Part shown: in pieces, positions 53,485 to 62,428 of the stretch
How the letters are laid out: every line of letters starts with the position of its first letter
Position numbering within the stretch: position 1 is the stretch's first letter
Assembly (NCBI RefSeq): GCF_030248535.1
Contig: NZ_JAHGAJ010000014.1
Span: 62,001 to 126,000, forward strand
Length of the DNA stretch: 64,000 bases
Source of the DNA: Vibrio sp. D404a
GTDB taxonomy: Bacteria; Pseudomonadota; Gammaproteobacteria; Enterobacterales; Vibrionaceae
Reading direction: 5' to 3'
Made by a program: the position numbers and the translations under genes
The notes under the pieces: generated by a model
Seen by the model: the letters and a program-made list of their open reading frames with translations, nothing else
Told to the model about the DNA's origin: nothing
Database searches by the model: none

Positions 53485-54380
53485 TCTTTAGGCATGAATT
53501 GCGCTCTTAACCATGATCTTAGCTTTAGCACACTTTCATTTTTGAGTTTGCTGTGTGAACAGACAAAATAGTAATCCTGATGAGGGTTAGCAACGGGCTT
53601 ACTGATCTCAACCAGAGCACCATGCTTGATGTCATCGCGGACAAATAATCGATGAGTAACCAGTATGCCAAGTGAGCGTGTTGCGGCTTGTATCGCTTGA
53701 ATGGAGACATCAAAAGAGAGGTTGGTGCTAAAAGAGGGCATAGCCAGTTTGTGAGCATTACACCAGACCTGCCAGTCGAGCTCTCGACGTGGATTAAATA
53801 CCCCTATCACGGGGTAAGAGTTAAGGGCGTCCTGCATTGACAGCTTATTTTGCTCATTAACAAGGTTAGGACTGGCTACGAGAACCAGTTCGTCGTCCCC
53901 AAGCTTTTCGCAATAATATTCCTTCCACTCTTTTGGTTTGCCGTGCACCAAAGCAATATCAACGCCTTCTTGTTCTAAATCGAAAAATCCGATCAAGTTA
54001 GAAAGTCGAATATCTAGGTTCGGTGAGTCTTGCTGGAGCATAGGCACACGAGGGATCCACCAATGCAGTGCCAGAGAGTTGACCATGTTCAGCGTGAGTC
54101 GGTTTTCGTTGGGTGTATTGACGAGTTGGTCGGTCGCATCGACAATTTGTTCTAACGCTGGCGCCACTTTTCGGTAGTAGCGTTTGCCATCGGCGTTGAG
54201 TATGACGCGTCGGCCAACGCGCTGAAACAACGGTTTGTTCACCTGCTGCTCAAGTGACTTGATTGCTTGGCTTACAGCCGAATGGCTAACAAAGAGCGCA
54301 CGTGCGGCATCCGTCATGCTGCCTGTCTCAGCCACAGCAACAAACGCGTAAATCGATTTCAATGGAACCAGTTTCTTCAT
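53475..54380 (-). CDS. LysR-family transcriptional regulator (GcvA-like)
   Basis: A 301-residue regulator. The winged helix MKKLVPLKSIYAFVAVAETG, DAARALFVSHSAVSQAIKSL occupies residues 1-60 and the effector domain follows (LTLNMVNSLALHWWIPRVP), as in GcvA-type regulators. AAGGAAAA precedes the ATG at 54380; the frame is open for nearly 100 codons more, but those residues are not LysR-like. It is divergent from the EamA gene at 54472, its likely target. Confidence 0.87.
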   Translation of the reverse strand: MKKLVPLKSIYAFVAVAETGSMTDAARALFVSHSAVSQAIKSLEQQVNKPLFQRVGRRVILNADGKRYYRKVAPALEQIVDATDQLVNTPNENRLTLNMVNSLALHWWIPRVPMLQQDSPNLDIRLSNLIGFFDLEQEGVDIALVHGKPKEWKEYYCEKLGDDELVLVASPNLVNEQNKLSMQDALNSYPVIGVFNPRRELDWQVWCNAHKLAMPSFSTNLSFDVSIQAIQAATRSLGILVTHRLFVRDDIKHGALVEISKPVANPHQDYYFVCSHSKLKNESVLKLRSWLRAQFMPKDAL

Positions 54381-54471
54381 TGGTAAGTTTTCCTTACAGT
54401 TCTGGTTAATATTACTCGCTATTTTTTGTTCTGTCAGCCTTCTAAAATATGAGTTATAGGAGGTGATAATT

Positions 54472-55446
54472 ATGTCTGATATTACCAAGGCCACCACGTT
54501 CATGTTGGTGTCTACATTTAGTCTGTCTGTAAGCGGCCTTGCCGCAAAATACCTCGCTGAGATCATGCCCGTTGCGCTACTCGTTTTTTCTAGATTCTTC
54601 TTTCCTGGCTTGATTTTATTCGCAGTATTGATATTTGTTCGGTTACGTAAGCCGAGTCGAGCGTTGTGGAAACCCATCGTTTCGCGTGCTCTGTGTATGA
54701 CGGCATGTCAGCTGTGCTTTTTATCGTCTTTGCAAAGCTTAACCTTAGTCGAAAGTATCGTTTTGTTTAGCACAGGACCTTTGTTTATCCCTGTGTTAGA
54801 AAAATTAATATTTGGCGTGAAGTTCAATTCGACGACGTTAGTCTGTTTGGCGATGACGTTTGCTGGTGTGGTGCTGATGGCAGGGAATCTGTCTGAGTTT
54901 GATTTTAAGCCAGCAATTCTGATTGGTTTAATGGCAGGCTTTTTCAATTCTGGCTCACAAGTTAGCTTATATCGCGCGTCTAAAGGTGAGTTATCTGCTG
55001 CGGAGATGAACGCTTGGACGTTTATGATTGCCGCCTTATTGGCCTCTCCAATTATGGGTTACGCCTTGTTTGATATTGTAGCTCTCAATCAACCACTATT
55101 AACGAACGTGGGTGAAGGCTTTGCATTGTCCAACTTTTATTGGGTGGGTATCGTGATGGTGGTATTTGCGTTGTTTACCATTAACACTCAGATTTGTCGT
55201 GCTAAAGCGTATCGACTTGTCAGCAGCGGCTCTCAGCTAGCACCACTGATTTTCACCACGCTGTTGTTCAGTGCGATTTGGCAAGCTTTGCTATTTAGCG
55301 ACACATTCTCAAATCAAAAACTGTTTGGAATTGGACTTATTATTCTCGCAAGTATGGTTAATACCTTCTTGTCACACCGTAAGAATAAGCTCGCCGTTAA
55401 ACTGCCGGTAGATGCGCCTAAAACAGCGAGCGAATGTAGGACTTAA
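54472..55446 (+). CDS. EamA-family (DMT) transporter
   Basis: A 324-residue inner-membrane protein with about ten helices in two EamA halves (FMLVSTFSLSVSGLAAKYLA..., ILIGLMAGFFNSGSQVSLY...). The ATG at 54472 has the consensus AGGAGGT seven bases upstream, the best ribosome site in the window. Its 3' end overlaps the 3' end of the convergent HD-GYP gene by 29 bases. Substrate unknown. Confidence 0.83.
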   Translation: MSDITKATTFMLVSTFSLSVSGLAAKYLAEIMPVALLVFSRFFFPGLILFAVLIFVRLRKPSRALWKPIVSRALCMTACQLCFLSSLQSLTLVESIVLFSTGPLFIPVLEKLIFGVKFNSTTLVCLAMTFAGVVLMAGNLSEFDFKPAILIGLMAGFFNSGSQVSLYRASKGELSAAEMNAWTFMIAALLASPIMGYALFDIVALNQPLLTNVGEGFALSNFYWVGIVMVVFALFTINTQICRAKAYRLVSSGSQLAPLIFTTLLFSAIWQALLFSDTFSNQKLFGIGLIILASMVNTFLSHRKNKLAVKLPVDAPKTASECRT

Positions 55447-58321
55447 CTTTTTCGATATGCAGCGGTGCGTCGACCTTACAGTGCTGTTCCGAACCCAAGA
55501 AAGCATCCGCATAGCGCTGGTAGATGTCTTTCTCTAGGAACAGTAAATAGAGCTTGGGATCAATATGACCTGTTGTCGCCATCCGCGTCATAATGGTTAA
55601 AGACTCTTCAAGGGTTTTTCCCTGTTTGTAGGGGCGGTCGCTGGATGTCAGTGCCTCAAACACATCGGCAATGGCGACTACCTTGGCTTGTATCGACAGT
55701 TCATCGTCATCTAGGCCAAATGGGTAGCCCTTGCCATCAATACGCTCATGGTGGTAACTGGCGATTTGTGGGATCTCTTTTAAGTGTTCAGGGTAGGGCA
55801 GCTTATTGAGCATCACCGAGGTTTGGATGATGTGATCATTAATCATAAAGCGCTCTTCTTTGGTCAAGGTACCGCTGCGTACTTTCAGGTTGTAAAGCTC
55901 ACCACGGTTATATTTCAGTTCGCCCGGTGTGAGCACATACGATTCCTGCCATAAGTCCTGCGGGCTCAAACCTTGCTCCCAAGGAATGCGATGTTGCGGT
56001 TTATCGGCAAGCAGCGGCTCCATGACGGGCAGTTCGGGCTCCTCTTCAAAGCGTATTTTCTCTGTCCATGCGATACCGACTTGATCGCTAAGAGTGCGTT
56101 TCCACTGCTGTTTAGCGATTTCATCGAGCCGAGTTTGATTTTCATCCTCCATTCGCTCTGAGCCAATATTGCACTGAGCTACGAACGCGAAATCTTCATC
56201 TAACTTCTGGTGTTTGTCCTTTAGCTTAACTAGTTCTTTTTCTTGCAGAGAGCCATTGGCTATCGCTTTCCAATAATCGGTTTCAGCTTGTTGTTTAAGG
56301 AGCTCGAAACGCATTCTTATCTCATGGATTCGGTCATAAAGAGTTTCCAGCTTGGTGGCTTTATCGACCACATATTCTGGGGTGGTGACTTTGCCGCAGT
56401 CATGCAGCCATGAGGCTAAACTCAGCGCCTCCCACTGCTTTTTGTCCAGCGCAAACAGCGGGTAGTAACGATCATCTTTAATCGCCGCTTCTGTCAGCCA
56501 TTGAGTCAGTTCAGGTACTCTCTGACAGTGACCTCCGGTGTAAGGTGATTTGGTATCAATGGCCGAGGCAATAAGCTCAATAAAGGCGTTGAGCATCTCT
56601 TTTTGCTGCTCCATCTGGTCAATATTGTCTTTAGCAATCTCTGCAAAGCTCAACAGCTCACGCAGAAAGGCGTGTTTGTCTGATTGCATTTTTGATATCG
56701 CACGCTCGTAACCAATGATAACAATACCGACAAGCTGCTTCTCACGATTGAGTAGGGGGAAAAAATAGATATCTGAATTAAAAATGGTCTCGTGATATTG
56801 GTTGAGTGCATTCTCGCTCCTGTCTAAATGCACTACTTCACCCATTTTGAGTTTGGCGAGCAGCCAGGGTGTATCTTTCACAAATTCATTTAAATCGGCC
56901 TTAAACGGGATGATGGCGTGATTGGCGGCGACCTCGAACTGCTTCTCTTTATTGTCGTAGGTGAACAGTAAAATAGTTTCTGCTTTGGTGATTAAATAGC
57001 TTTGGTGCGCGATGGTTTTGGCCAATACCGAGAAGTCTTGATTACCGGCGGTATCACGCAGTAAGGCGATCAAATCATGCAGTGTGTGCTCCATCAACTC
57101 GATAGAGTGGGCTAAGTTCGCCACTTCGTTGATCATGCTCTTGGGGTAGTGGGTACGTTTGAAATCGAAACGCGCGATGTTGTGGGTCAGCTCCATCAGT
57201 TTTTTAATTGGCATCGAGAGACGATTGGCGACGAACCAGACCAAACCAAAACAGATGAAAAGCAGGATGATCGCCACTGTTACCTGTCGGTCGCGCATCG
57301 ATATCAGATCCGCCAGCAAATCGGTATGGGGAGTGGCTTCTGCAAGGAATAGGGTTACGTTAGCGGTGAGTTCTACCGGCGTTAAGGTCAGTGCCCATGA
57401 GTTAAGGTTGTACTCAACATTCTGAATGCTCTGCTTGCTGGCTTTGTTGTCGAGAAGAAGCGGTGCGAGCACAGATTCTTTGAGCAAATTATTGGCTTCT
57501 CGTGAGTTAAATCGAGCGGAACTGATGAGCGGTGTGGTGGTATCCACTTCTAAGCGATGATGGCCCAACAGGTTCAAATGACGATCAAACAGCGCTAACC
57601 GGCTTTGAGGTGAAAAGGCGAGGTCGCTAATCTGATCAGAAAGCGAATTAAGCGTAAAGTCAGCGCCAATCACGTATTGTTGATCAGCTGAACGACGCGA
57701 CAGTGTTATCCCCGGCGTCTTGAGAAAATAGAATTGATAAGGCTCAGAGAGCTGAATTGAACCATCGCGTTTAGCATTGATAAACCAAGGTCGGGTGCGC
57801 GGATCAAAGAGGTCTTGTCCGCTCTCATTTTGCTTGATTATCTGGTGAGCGCCATCCAAAAACGTAATACGAGTTAGCCCGTTGGTGGCGGTTTCGGTCA
57901 CCATCATGGTCGCTTTTGATGGTGCTTTATGTTCCTGACGCTGCTTGTTGGTTTTTATCGGGCGAAACAGTTTGAAATCACCATTCTCTGAACCATAAAA
58001 AAGTGCCACTAAGCTTGGGCTCTGCTGAAAGATAAGATCCAGAGACGAGAGCCAAGCATGGTACTCATTTTGAGTGGTATCGTGGGTGATAAAGGGGCTG
58101 ACGGCCAGTACGTTCAGCGCTGTGACCACGGGGGCAACGGACTGTTTAAACACTAGTTCAAGCTTGTTACTGTGCTCGTCGCTGACCTCTTCAATGGTGC
58201 CTAAAAGCAGTTGCTGTGAGTGTTTGTAGCTCATTGTAATCAACACGGTTCCGACGATACTGGTCATGACCAAAAACAGTGTTGTGATGTGTATGCTTAA
58301 GGGGTAACGTTTTTTTCTCAT
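55418..58321 (-). CDS. Membrane HD-GYP phosphodiesterase with periplasmic sensor, HAMP and GAF-like domains
   Basis: Probably hydrolyses cyclic di-GMP in response to an external signal. The 967 residues contain a membrane helix at about 12-30 and a large periplasmic Cache-like domain (about 35-340, with FDPRTRPWFINAKRDGSIQL typical of dCache). A second helix is at about 350-370, then HAMP (RLSMPIKKLMELTHNIARFD) and a GAF-like domain at about 430-590. The HD-GYP domain has HDCGK near 639 and HHERIDGKGYP near 855. About 150 residues more than usual separate these two motifs, forming a helical insertion. Start is ATG at 58321 or 58327. Confidence 0.85.
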   Translation of the reverse strand: MRKKRYPLSIHITTLFLVMTSIVGTVLITMSYKHSQQLLLGTIEEVSDEHSNKLELVFKQSVAPVVTALNVLAVSPFITHDTTQNEYHAWLSSLDLIFQQSPSLVALFYGSENGDFKLFRPIKTNKQRQEHKAPSKATMMVTETATNGLTRITFLDGAHQIIKQNESGQDLFDPRTRPWFINAKRDGSIQLSEPYQFYFLKTPGITLSRRSADQQYVIGADFTLNSLSDQISDLAFSPQSRLALFDRHLNLLGHHRLEVDTTTPLISSARFNSREANNLLKESVLAPLLLDNKASKQSIQNVEYNLNSWALTLTPVELTANVTLFLAEATPHTDLLADLISMRDRQVTVAIILLFICFGLVWFVANRLSMPIKKLMELTHNIARFDFKRTHYPKSMINEVANLAHSIELMEHTLHDLIALLRDTAGNQDFSVLAKTIAHQSYLITKAETILLFTYDNKEKQFEVAANHAIIPFKADLNEFVKDTPWLLAKLKMGEVVHLDRSENALNQYHETIFNSDIYFFPLLNREKQLVGIVIIGYERAISKMQSDKHAFLRELLSFAEIAKDNIDQMEQQKEMLNAFIELIASAIDTKSPYTGGHCQRVPELTQWLTEAAIKDDRYYPLFALDKKQWEALSLASWLHDCGKVTTPEYVVDKATKLETLYDRIHEIRMRFELLKQQAETDYWKAIANGSLQEKELVKLKDKHQKLDEDFAFVAQCNIGSERMEDENQTRLDEIAKQQWKRTLSDQVGIAWTEKIRFEEEPELPVMEPLLADKPQHRIPWEQGLSPQDLWQESYVLTPGELKYNRGELYNLKVRSGTLTKEERFMINDHIIQTSVMLNKLPYPEHLKEIPQIASYHHERIDGKGYPFGLDDDELSIQAKVVAIADVFEALTSSDRPYKQGKTLEESLTIMTRMATTGHIDPKLYLLFLEKDIYQRYADAFLGSEQHCKVDAPLHIEKVKSYIRSLF

Positions 58322-58480
58322 TATCAATTACCAATCAAGTGACTGGTTTAAGTATTGTAGAAGCTGAAAAGGTTGCAAAAAAATGACCAAACTAAACCTT
58401 CACCGCTATGCTAATTGTCACTTTGAGCTGATAGACTGATTGGAATAGTAAGAGTCAATGTCGGAGTGAAGGCGCAAAAG

Positions 58481-59227
58481 ATGAGATTACAAGTTGATAC
58501 CCACACCCATACTTATGCCAGTGGTCATGCTTACAGCACCTTAATTGAGAATGCGAAAGCGGCCAGCGAGCGTGGATTAGCGATGTTTTGTACCACCGAT
58601 CACTCGGAATCAATGCCGGGTGCGCCTCATTACTGGTTCTTCAGCAACCAACGTATTCTCCCTCGTTTTATTGAGGGGGTGGCGATCATTCGCGGTGTTG
58701 AATCCAATATCATGAATACCGACGGAGAGATCGATGTTCACCCAAGTGTGGATAAAAACCTCGATTGGGCGATTGCGAGTTTCCATGAACCTGTGTTTCG
58801 ACCAGCAGACAAAGCGGCTCATACCTTAGCTTTGATCAACGTGATTAAGGCTGGGCGCATTGATGCGCTTGGTCACCTAGGTAACCCTAACTTTGATTTC
58901 GACTTTGAGGCGGTGATTGATTGCGCGGTCGAGCATAATGTCGCGATTGAGATTAATAACACGACACTGAAAGGAAATAGCCGTATAGGCAGTATCGAAC
59001 GTTGCTATGAGATCGCCAAAATTGCCAAGGAAAAAGGGGCATACATCACAACAGGCAGTGACGCTCATTTCTGTGCAGATATTGGCGGGCTAGACCTCGT
59101 TTCGCAGTTGCTTGATGAAGTCGGTATCTTGCCAGAGAAGGTGATTACTCATTCACCAAAACAGTTTTTGACGTTTCTTGCTCTGCGCGGTCGTAAAGAG
59201 ATCCCAGAATACGCGCATCTAAACTAA
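58481..59227 (+). CDS. PHP-family phosphatase, YcdX type
   Basis: A 248-residue metal-dependent phosphoesterase. [16 protein letters not shown] at residues 5-20 gives the first two histidines, [15 protein letters not shown] near 35-50 the next pair, then [23 protein letters not shown] and TGSDAHF. Together these are the trinuclear-metal ligands of the PHP fold. Close relatives such as E. coli YcdX have phosphatase activity and affect swarming. The start at 58481 has GAAGG upstream. Expressed alone, next to the HD-GYP gene. Confidence 0.88.
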   Translation: MRLQVDTHTHTYASGHAYSTLIENAKAASERGLAMFCTTDHSESMPGAPHYWFFSNQRILPRFIEGVAIIRGVESNIMNTDGEIDVHPSVDKNLDWAIASFHEPVFRPADKAAHTLALINVIKAGRIDALGHLGNPNFDFDFEAVIDCAVEHNVAIEINNTTLKGNSRIGSIERCYEIAKIAKEKGAYITTGSDAHFCADIGGLDLVSQLLDEVGILPEKVITHSPKQFLTFLALRGRKEIPEYAHLN

Positions 59228-59357
59228 GAGAATGTTGGCGGGTTTGCATTTCGTCACAATCATTTTTTGTGTGTGCGGCATTTTTGTATAAACTAGCGCT
59301 CACAAATAAAGTCATAAGCACCGTAAACAAAAAGGTGTATCTTCAACTGGAGAAACA

Positions 59358-59753
59358 ATGAAAACTCGCTCAATTCTTTTATCTGGCCTGATTGCGGCCT
59401 CTGTGATGTCGGCATCCGCGTTTGCAAACGTAGACCTTAAGGAAAACATGCAAGAAATGAAGCTTGCATTCAAACAAGCAGCAGAGGCTCAAAGCATTGA
59501 AGAGATGCAAAAACCAATGGTGCGTCTAGATACCTTGGTTGCTGAGCTAAAAACGGGTTCTTACCCAGCGGAAAAAGAGCAGAACTTCATGGAAGGTTTC
59601 TCTAAGATCCAAGCGTCAATTGACTCTATCGAGCAGAAGCTAGAGCAGGGACAGTTTGAAGAAGCACAGCAAGAACTACGCACTATCGATGGCTTACGTG
59701 AACAGTACCATGAGAAGCGTAACCCAAGCATCTGGAGCAAGCTATTCGGCTAA
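59358..59753 (+). CDS. Cytochrome b562 family protein
   Basis: A 131-residue periplasmic four-helix bundle that holds one haem b. Signal peptide ends SAFA-NVDL. Heme ligands by analogy are the methionine in DLKENMQEMK (mature residue about 7) and the histidine in EQYHEKRNPS near the end. No CxxCH motif, as expected for non-covalent haem. Its physiological partner is unknown. The stop codon sits in the first unit of a 20-bp tandem repeat. Confidence 0.85.
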   Translation: MKTRSILLSGLIAASVMSASAFANVDLKENMQEMKLAFKQAAEAQSIEEMQKPMVRLDTLVAELKTGSYPAEKEQNFMEGFSKIQASIDSIEQKLEQGQFEEAQQELRTIDGLREQYHEKRNPSIWSKLFG

Positions 59754-59803
59754 GAGCTGTCATTCTCGGCTAAGACCTATGGTTTTCCGCTAAGAACTAG
59801 GAC
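59745..59803. repeat. 20-bp tandem repeat, 3 copies, starting at the cytochrome b562 stop codon
   Basis: GCTAAGA occurs at 59749, 59769 and 59789, exactly 20 bp apart, with flanking TTC-type sequence conserved. The first copy contains the TAA stop. Confidence 0.85.
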
Positions 59804-59834
59804 TCGTTCGCTCTGCTAGCGTTTAAGAGATTTT

Positions 59835-59875
59835 AAAACGCCACACCGACATTTGTTGGTGTGGCGTTTTTGTTT
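59835..59875 (+). terminator. Terminator of the cytochrome b562 gene
   Basis: 13-bp stem AAAACGCCACACC / GGTGTGGCGTTTT around GACATTTGTT, followed by T run. Confidence 0.88.
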
Positions 59876-60007
59876 GAGGAGTATTTCATATGTGATTGAT
59901 ATCAATAGTGTGCGTTAGCTTAGGTTTTTAACATTATGTTAATTAATCCGTTTAAACAGCAACCTACGTGATTCATAATGCATTAAATTTATAAATATTC
60001 CTTATAG

Positions 60008-60358
60008 ATGCGCCAAACGTCGTTCAATTTCTCCATGTTATGGGCTACCGCTTTAAGCTGGGTGCTCATTACGTTAATGCCTGTTATCAATGCTCATGGT
60101 GACAGCGCAGGCGTGTGGGCGACGTTATGTACGGTCAACGGCTTTGAACTAGTACAAGTTGAAGAGGGCGAGCCACAAACCCATCACGGTAAACCGTGTC
60201 CTTTTAGCCACTTTTCTAGTTTCCACCATGATGAAATTCCAACTGCACTACTGACAACTCGACTGAGTTCGATTGTCTCCGACAGCTACGCTTTTTTGGC
60301 TCTAAGCGAGGCTTTTAAGAGACACTCCCCAAGAGGCCCACCTCTCGCTATTTCCTAA
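60008..60358 (+). CDS. Small membrane protein, DUF2946 family
   Basis: A 116-residue protein with an N-terminal hydrophobic segment (about 10-30) that may be a signal anchor. The DUF2946 core CTVNGFELVQVEEGE is followed by HHGKPCPFSHFSSFHHDE, giving a cluster of histidines and two cysteines on the periplasmic side. Such proteins often neighbour copper or iron uptake genes. It precedes a PepSY-domain membrane gene by 112 bp in the same direction, and the two probably act together on metal handling; this is inference. Confidence 0.75.
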   Translation: MRQTSFNFSMLWATALSWVLITLMPVINAHGDSAGVWATLCTVNGFELVQVEEGEPQTHHGKPCPFSHFSSFHHDEIPTALLTTRLSSIVSDSYAFLALSEAFKRHSPRGPPLAIS

Positions 60359-60470
60359 CTCAAATAACAACAAATAAAACAACACATTAAGTAAAGTTAA
60401 TACGCTCACACCTTTCCTCACTTTCTGAATTAATCAGAAGGTGTTTTGGTGCGTGCAAAAGGAAATATCA

Positions 60471-61898
60471 ATGTCGAGAATTGAATCTCAACCTGCCGCT
60501 CTGGCACGAAACAAAACCCTCTATTTTCTCACTTGGCGCTGGCACTTTTATGCTGGGCTGTTCGTTATCCCGTTTATGTTGATGCTAAGTATCACAGGGC
60601 TTGTAATGCTGCTTGATGATGAGCTTGAGAGCGCTCTATACCCAGAAGCACTGGTGATGCAGAGTGGTACGAGCTCAAGTGTCATCATCTCAATTAATGA
60701 CCAGCTCGCCGCCGTTAAATCGCAATATCCTGAAGGAACGGTAACTCAATTTATTACCGCTAAATCTGCAGACTTACCTAACCGATTTTCTGTGAATTTG
60801 GCCGATGGTCGATCGGTCTTTGTAACCGTGAACCCGAGTACTGGAGAAGTGATCGGTGAAATTCCTCGTAGTGAGAGCTGGTATCAGCTGGCGAACGACA
60901 TCCATGGCACTCTACTGGTAGGGGATTGGGGCGATTACCTGATTGAAGTGGCGACCAGTTTATCTATTTTGCTACTCGTGAGTGGTATCTACTTATGGCT
61001 GCCGCGCGATAACGCCACAAAAGCAGGCTTTTTGAAGATCCGTATCTCTTCTGGCACTCGAATTTTAATGCGTGATCTGCATGCAAACCTTGGTGGTACT
61101 CTGTCTTTGGTGTTGCTGTTGTTCCTATTGTCGGGGCTTGCGTGGGCTGGCTTTTGGGGCGGTAAGATGGTTCAAGCTTGGAGTAGTTTTCCAGCGCAGA
61201 TGTGGGATGATGTCCCTTTGTCTGAGCAAACTCACGCCTCGTTAAATCACGGCTCGGAAGAGGAGTACCCTTGGAACTTAGAGCAAACTCCGCTACCTGA
61301 ATCGCACGATCATTCGGCAATGACCGATGAGCACAGTCACCATATGGTGTCAGGGGAAAGCATTTCTCTTGATCAAGTCGTCAAACAAGCGACTGAACTT
61401 GGCTTTACTTATTATCGAGTGAACTTTCCACACTCTGAAACGGGTGTCTACACTATCACGGCCAATACGATGGGCGGTGATATTATTGATCCTAGGGAAG
61501 ACCGTACCACTCACCTAGACCAATACTCAGGCCGCATTCTTGGTGAGGTGACATGGAACGATTACAACGTGATGGCAAAAACATTGGCTGTGGGCATTTC
61601 GTTGCACCAAGGAGACATTAGTTTGGTTAACAAGCTTCTTAATGTCCTATTTTGTTTAGCATTTATCATCGTGTCTTTCACTGGCGGTGTGATGTGGTGG
61701 GTACGCCGCCCTGCAGGAAAAGGGAAGTTGGGTGTGCCGCCTAAGTTTGAGGATTCAGGTATCTGGAAAGCAGGCTTGGTGACCGTGGTTCTAATCTCTG
61801 TTCTATTCCCGTTAGCCGGAGCAACCATTGTGATTACGATGTTACTCGATTGGCTGCTGTTCTCACGCGTTGAAAGGCTGAAAATGGCTTTAAGCTAA
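60471..61898 (+). CDS. PepSY-associated transmembrane protein (PiuB-like)
   Basis: A 475-residue inner-membrane protein of the PepSY_TM family, often linked to siderophore or metal uptake. Four main helices (about 25-48, 165-185, 210-230 and 385-405, plus a final pair near 430-465). TWRWHFYAGLFVIPFMLML is the conserved first helix, and GTLLVGDWGDYLIEVATS precedes the second. A periplasmic loop near 275-305 is rich in His and Met (ESHDHSAMTDEHSHHMVSGE), suggesting copper or iron binding. The start at 60471 has AAAAGGAA upstream. The stop codon lies in a tandem repeat. Confidence 0.85.
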   Translation: MSRIESQPAALARNKTLYFLTWRWHFYAGLFVIPFMLMLSITGLVMLLDDELESALYPEALVMQSGTSSSVIISINDQLAAVKSQYPEGTVTQFITAKSADLPNRFSVNLADGRSVFVTVNPSTGEVIGEIPRSESWYQLANDIHGTLLVGDWGDYLIEVATSLSILLLVSGIYLWLPRDNATKAGFLKIRISSGTRILMRDLHANLGGTLSLVLLLFLLSGLAWAGFWGGKMVQAWSSFPAQMWDDVPLSEQTHASLNHGSEEEYPWNLEQTPLPESHDHSAMTDEHSHHMVSGESISLDQVVKQATELGFTYYRVNFPHSETGVYTITANTMGGDIIDPREDRTTHLDQYSGRILGEVTWNDYNVMAKTLAVGISLHQGDISLVNKLLNVLFCLAFIIVSFTGGVMWWVRRPAGKGKLGVPPKFEDSGIWKAGLVTVVLISVLFPLAGATIVITMLLDWLLFSRVERLKMALS

Positions 61899-61958
61899 AC
61901 GGAGAGTTAAAGCTAATCAGATAGCCAAAGCTAACCAGAGTCTAAGCTAAAGAGATAG
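61888..61958. repeat. Degenerate 16-18-bp tandem repeat, 4 copies, starting at the PepSY gene stop
   Basis: AGCTAA recurs at 61893, 61911, 61929 and 61945; the first copy contains the stop codon. The units share T/A-rich flanks and a trailing GAG or GATAG. A hairpin CCGCTCCTCT / AGAGGGGCGG (61963-62002, long loop, no T run) follows. Confidence 0.78.
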
Positions 61959-62044
61959 AAAGCCGCTCCTCTATGAGTTACGTGTGCAGCTAAGAGGGGC
62001 GGTAATTTGGCTTAAACCAATAATGATAAACTTTATGCGGATCT

Positions 62045-62428
62045 TTACGCTTGATAGAGCTCGAGAGGTAAGCCATCAGGGTCTGCGAAAAAAGTAAACT
62101 CTCGACCGGTAAATTCATCTACGCGAACCGGTTCTACCTCAATTCCTTGTTTTTCTAAATAGCTCTTCACTTGTTGAACATCCTCAACACAAAATGCCAA
62201 ATGTCGTAACCCCTGAGCTTCTGGAAAACTCGGTCTCTCTGGCGAATTTGGAAAACTGAATAACTCAATTTGAGCGCCATTAGGTAGGGCTAAGTCGAGC
62301 TTGTAAGATTGGCGTGTCTCACGATAGTTCTCTGCAATTACCTCAAGCTTTAAAACCTCGGTGTAGAAGTGCTTTGAAACCTCGTAGTTTGAACAGATGA
62401 TGGCAGCGTGGTGAATTCCTTTCAGCAT
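62045..62428 (-). CDS. Glyoxalase/VOC-family protein (YaeR/GloA2-like)
   Basis: A 127-residue single VOC module of two beta-alpha-beta-beta-beta repeats. Metal-ligand positions can be read as the histidine in GIHHAAI (5-6), the glutamate in QIELFSFP (about 55), the histidine in LRHLAF (about 75) and the glutamate in LPLELYQA at the end. The size and motifs match E. coli YaeR, a putative metal-dependent lyase of unknown substrate. Its ATG overlaps the LysR stop by one base (TAATG), so the two are co-translated. Confidence 0.85.
   Translation of the reverse strand: MLKGIHHAAIICSNYEVSKHFYTEVLKLEVIAENYRETRQSYKLDLALPNGAQIELFSFPNSPERPSFPEAQGLRHLAFCVEDVQQVKSYLEKQGIEVEPVRVDEFTGREFTFFADPDGLPLELYQA

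Noticed and set aside
59895..59906. Palindrome ATTGATATCAAT upstream of the DUF2946 gene, considered as an FNR site
   Set aside because: FNR sites need a 4-bp gap between TTGAT and ATCAA; here the halves touch.
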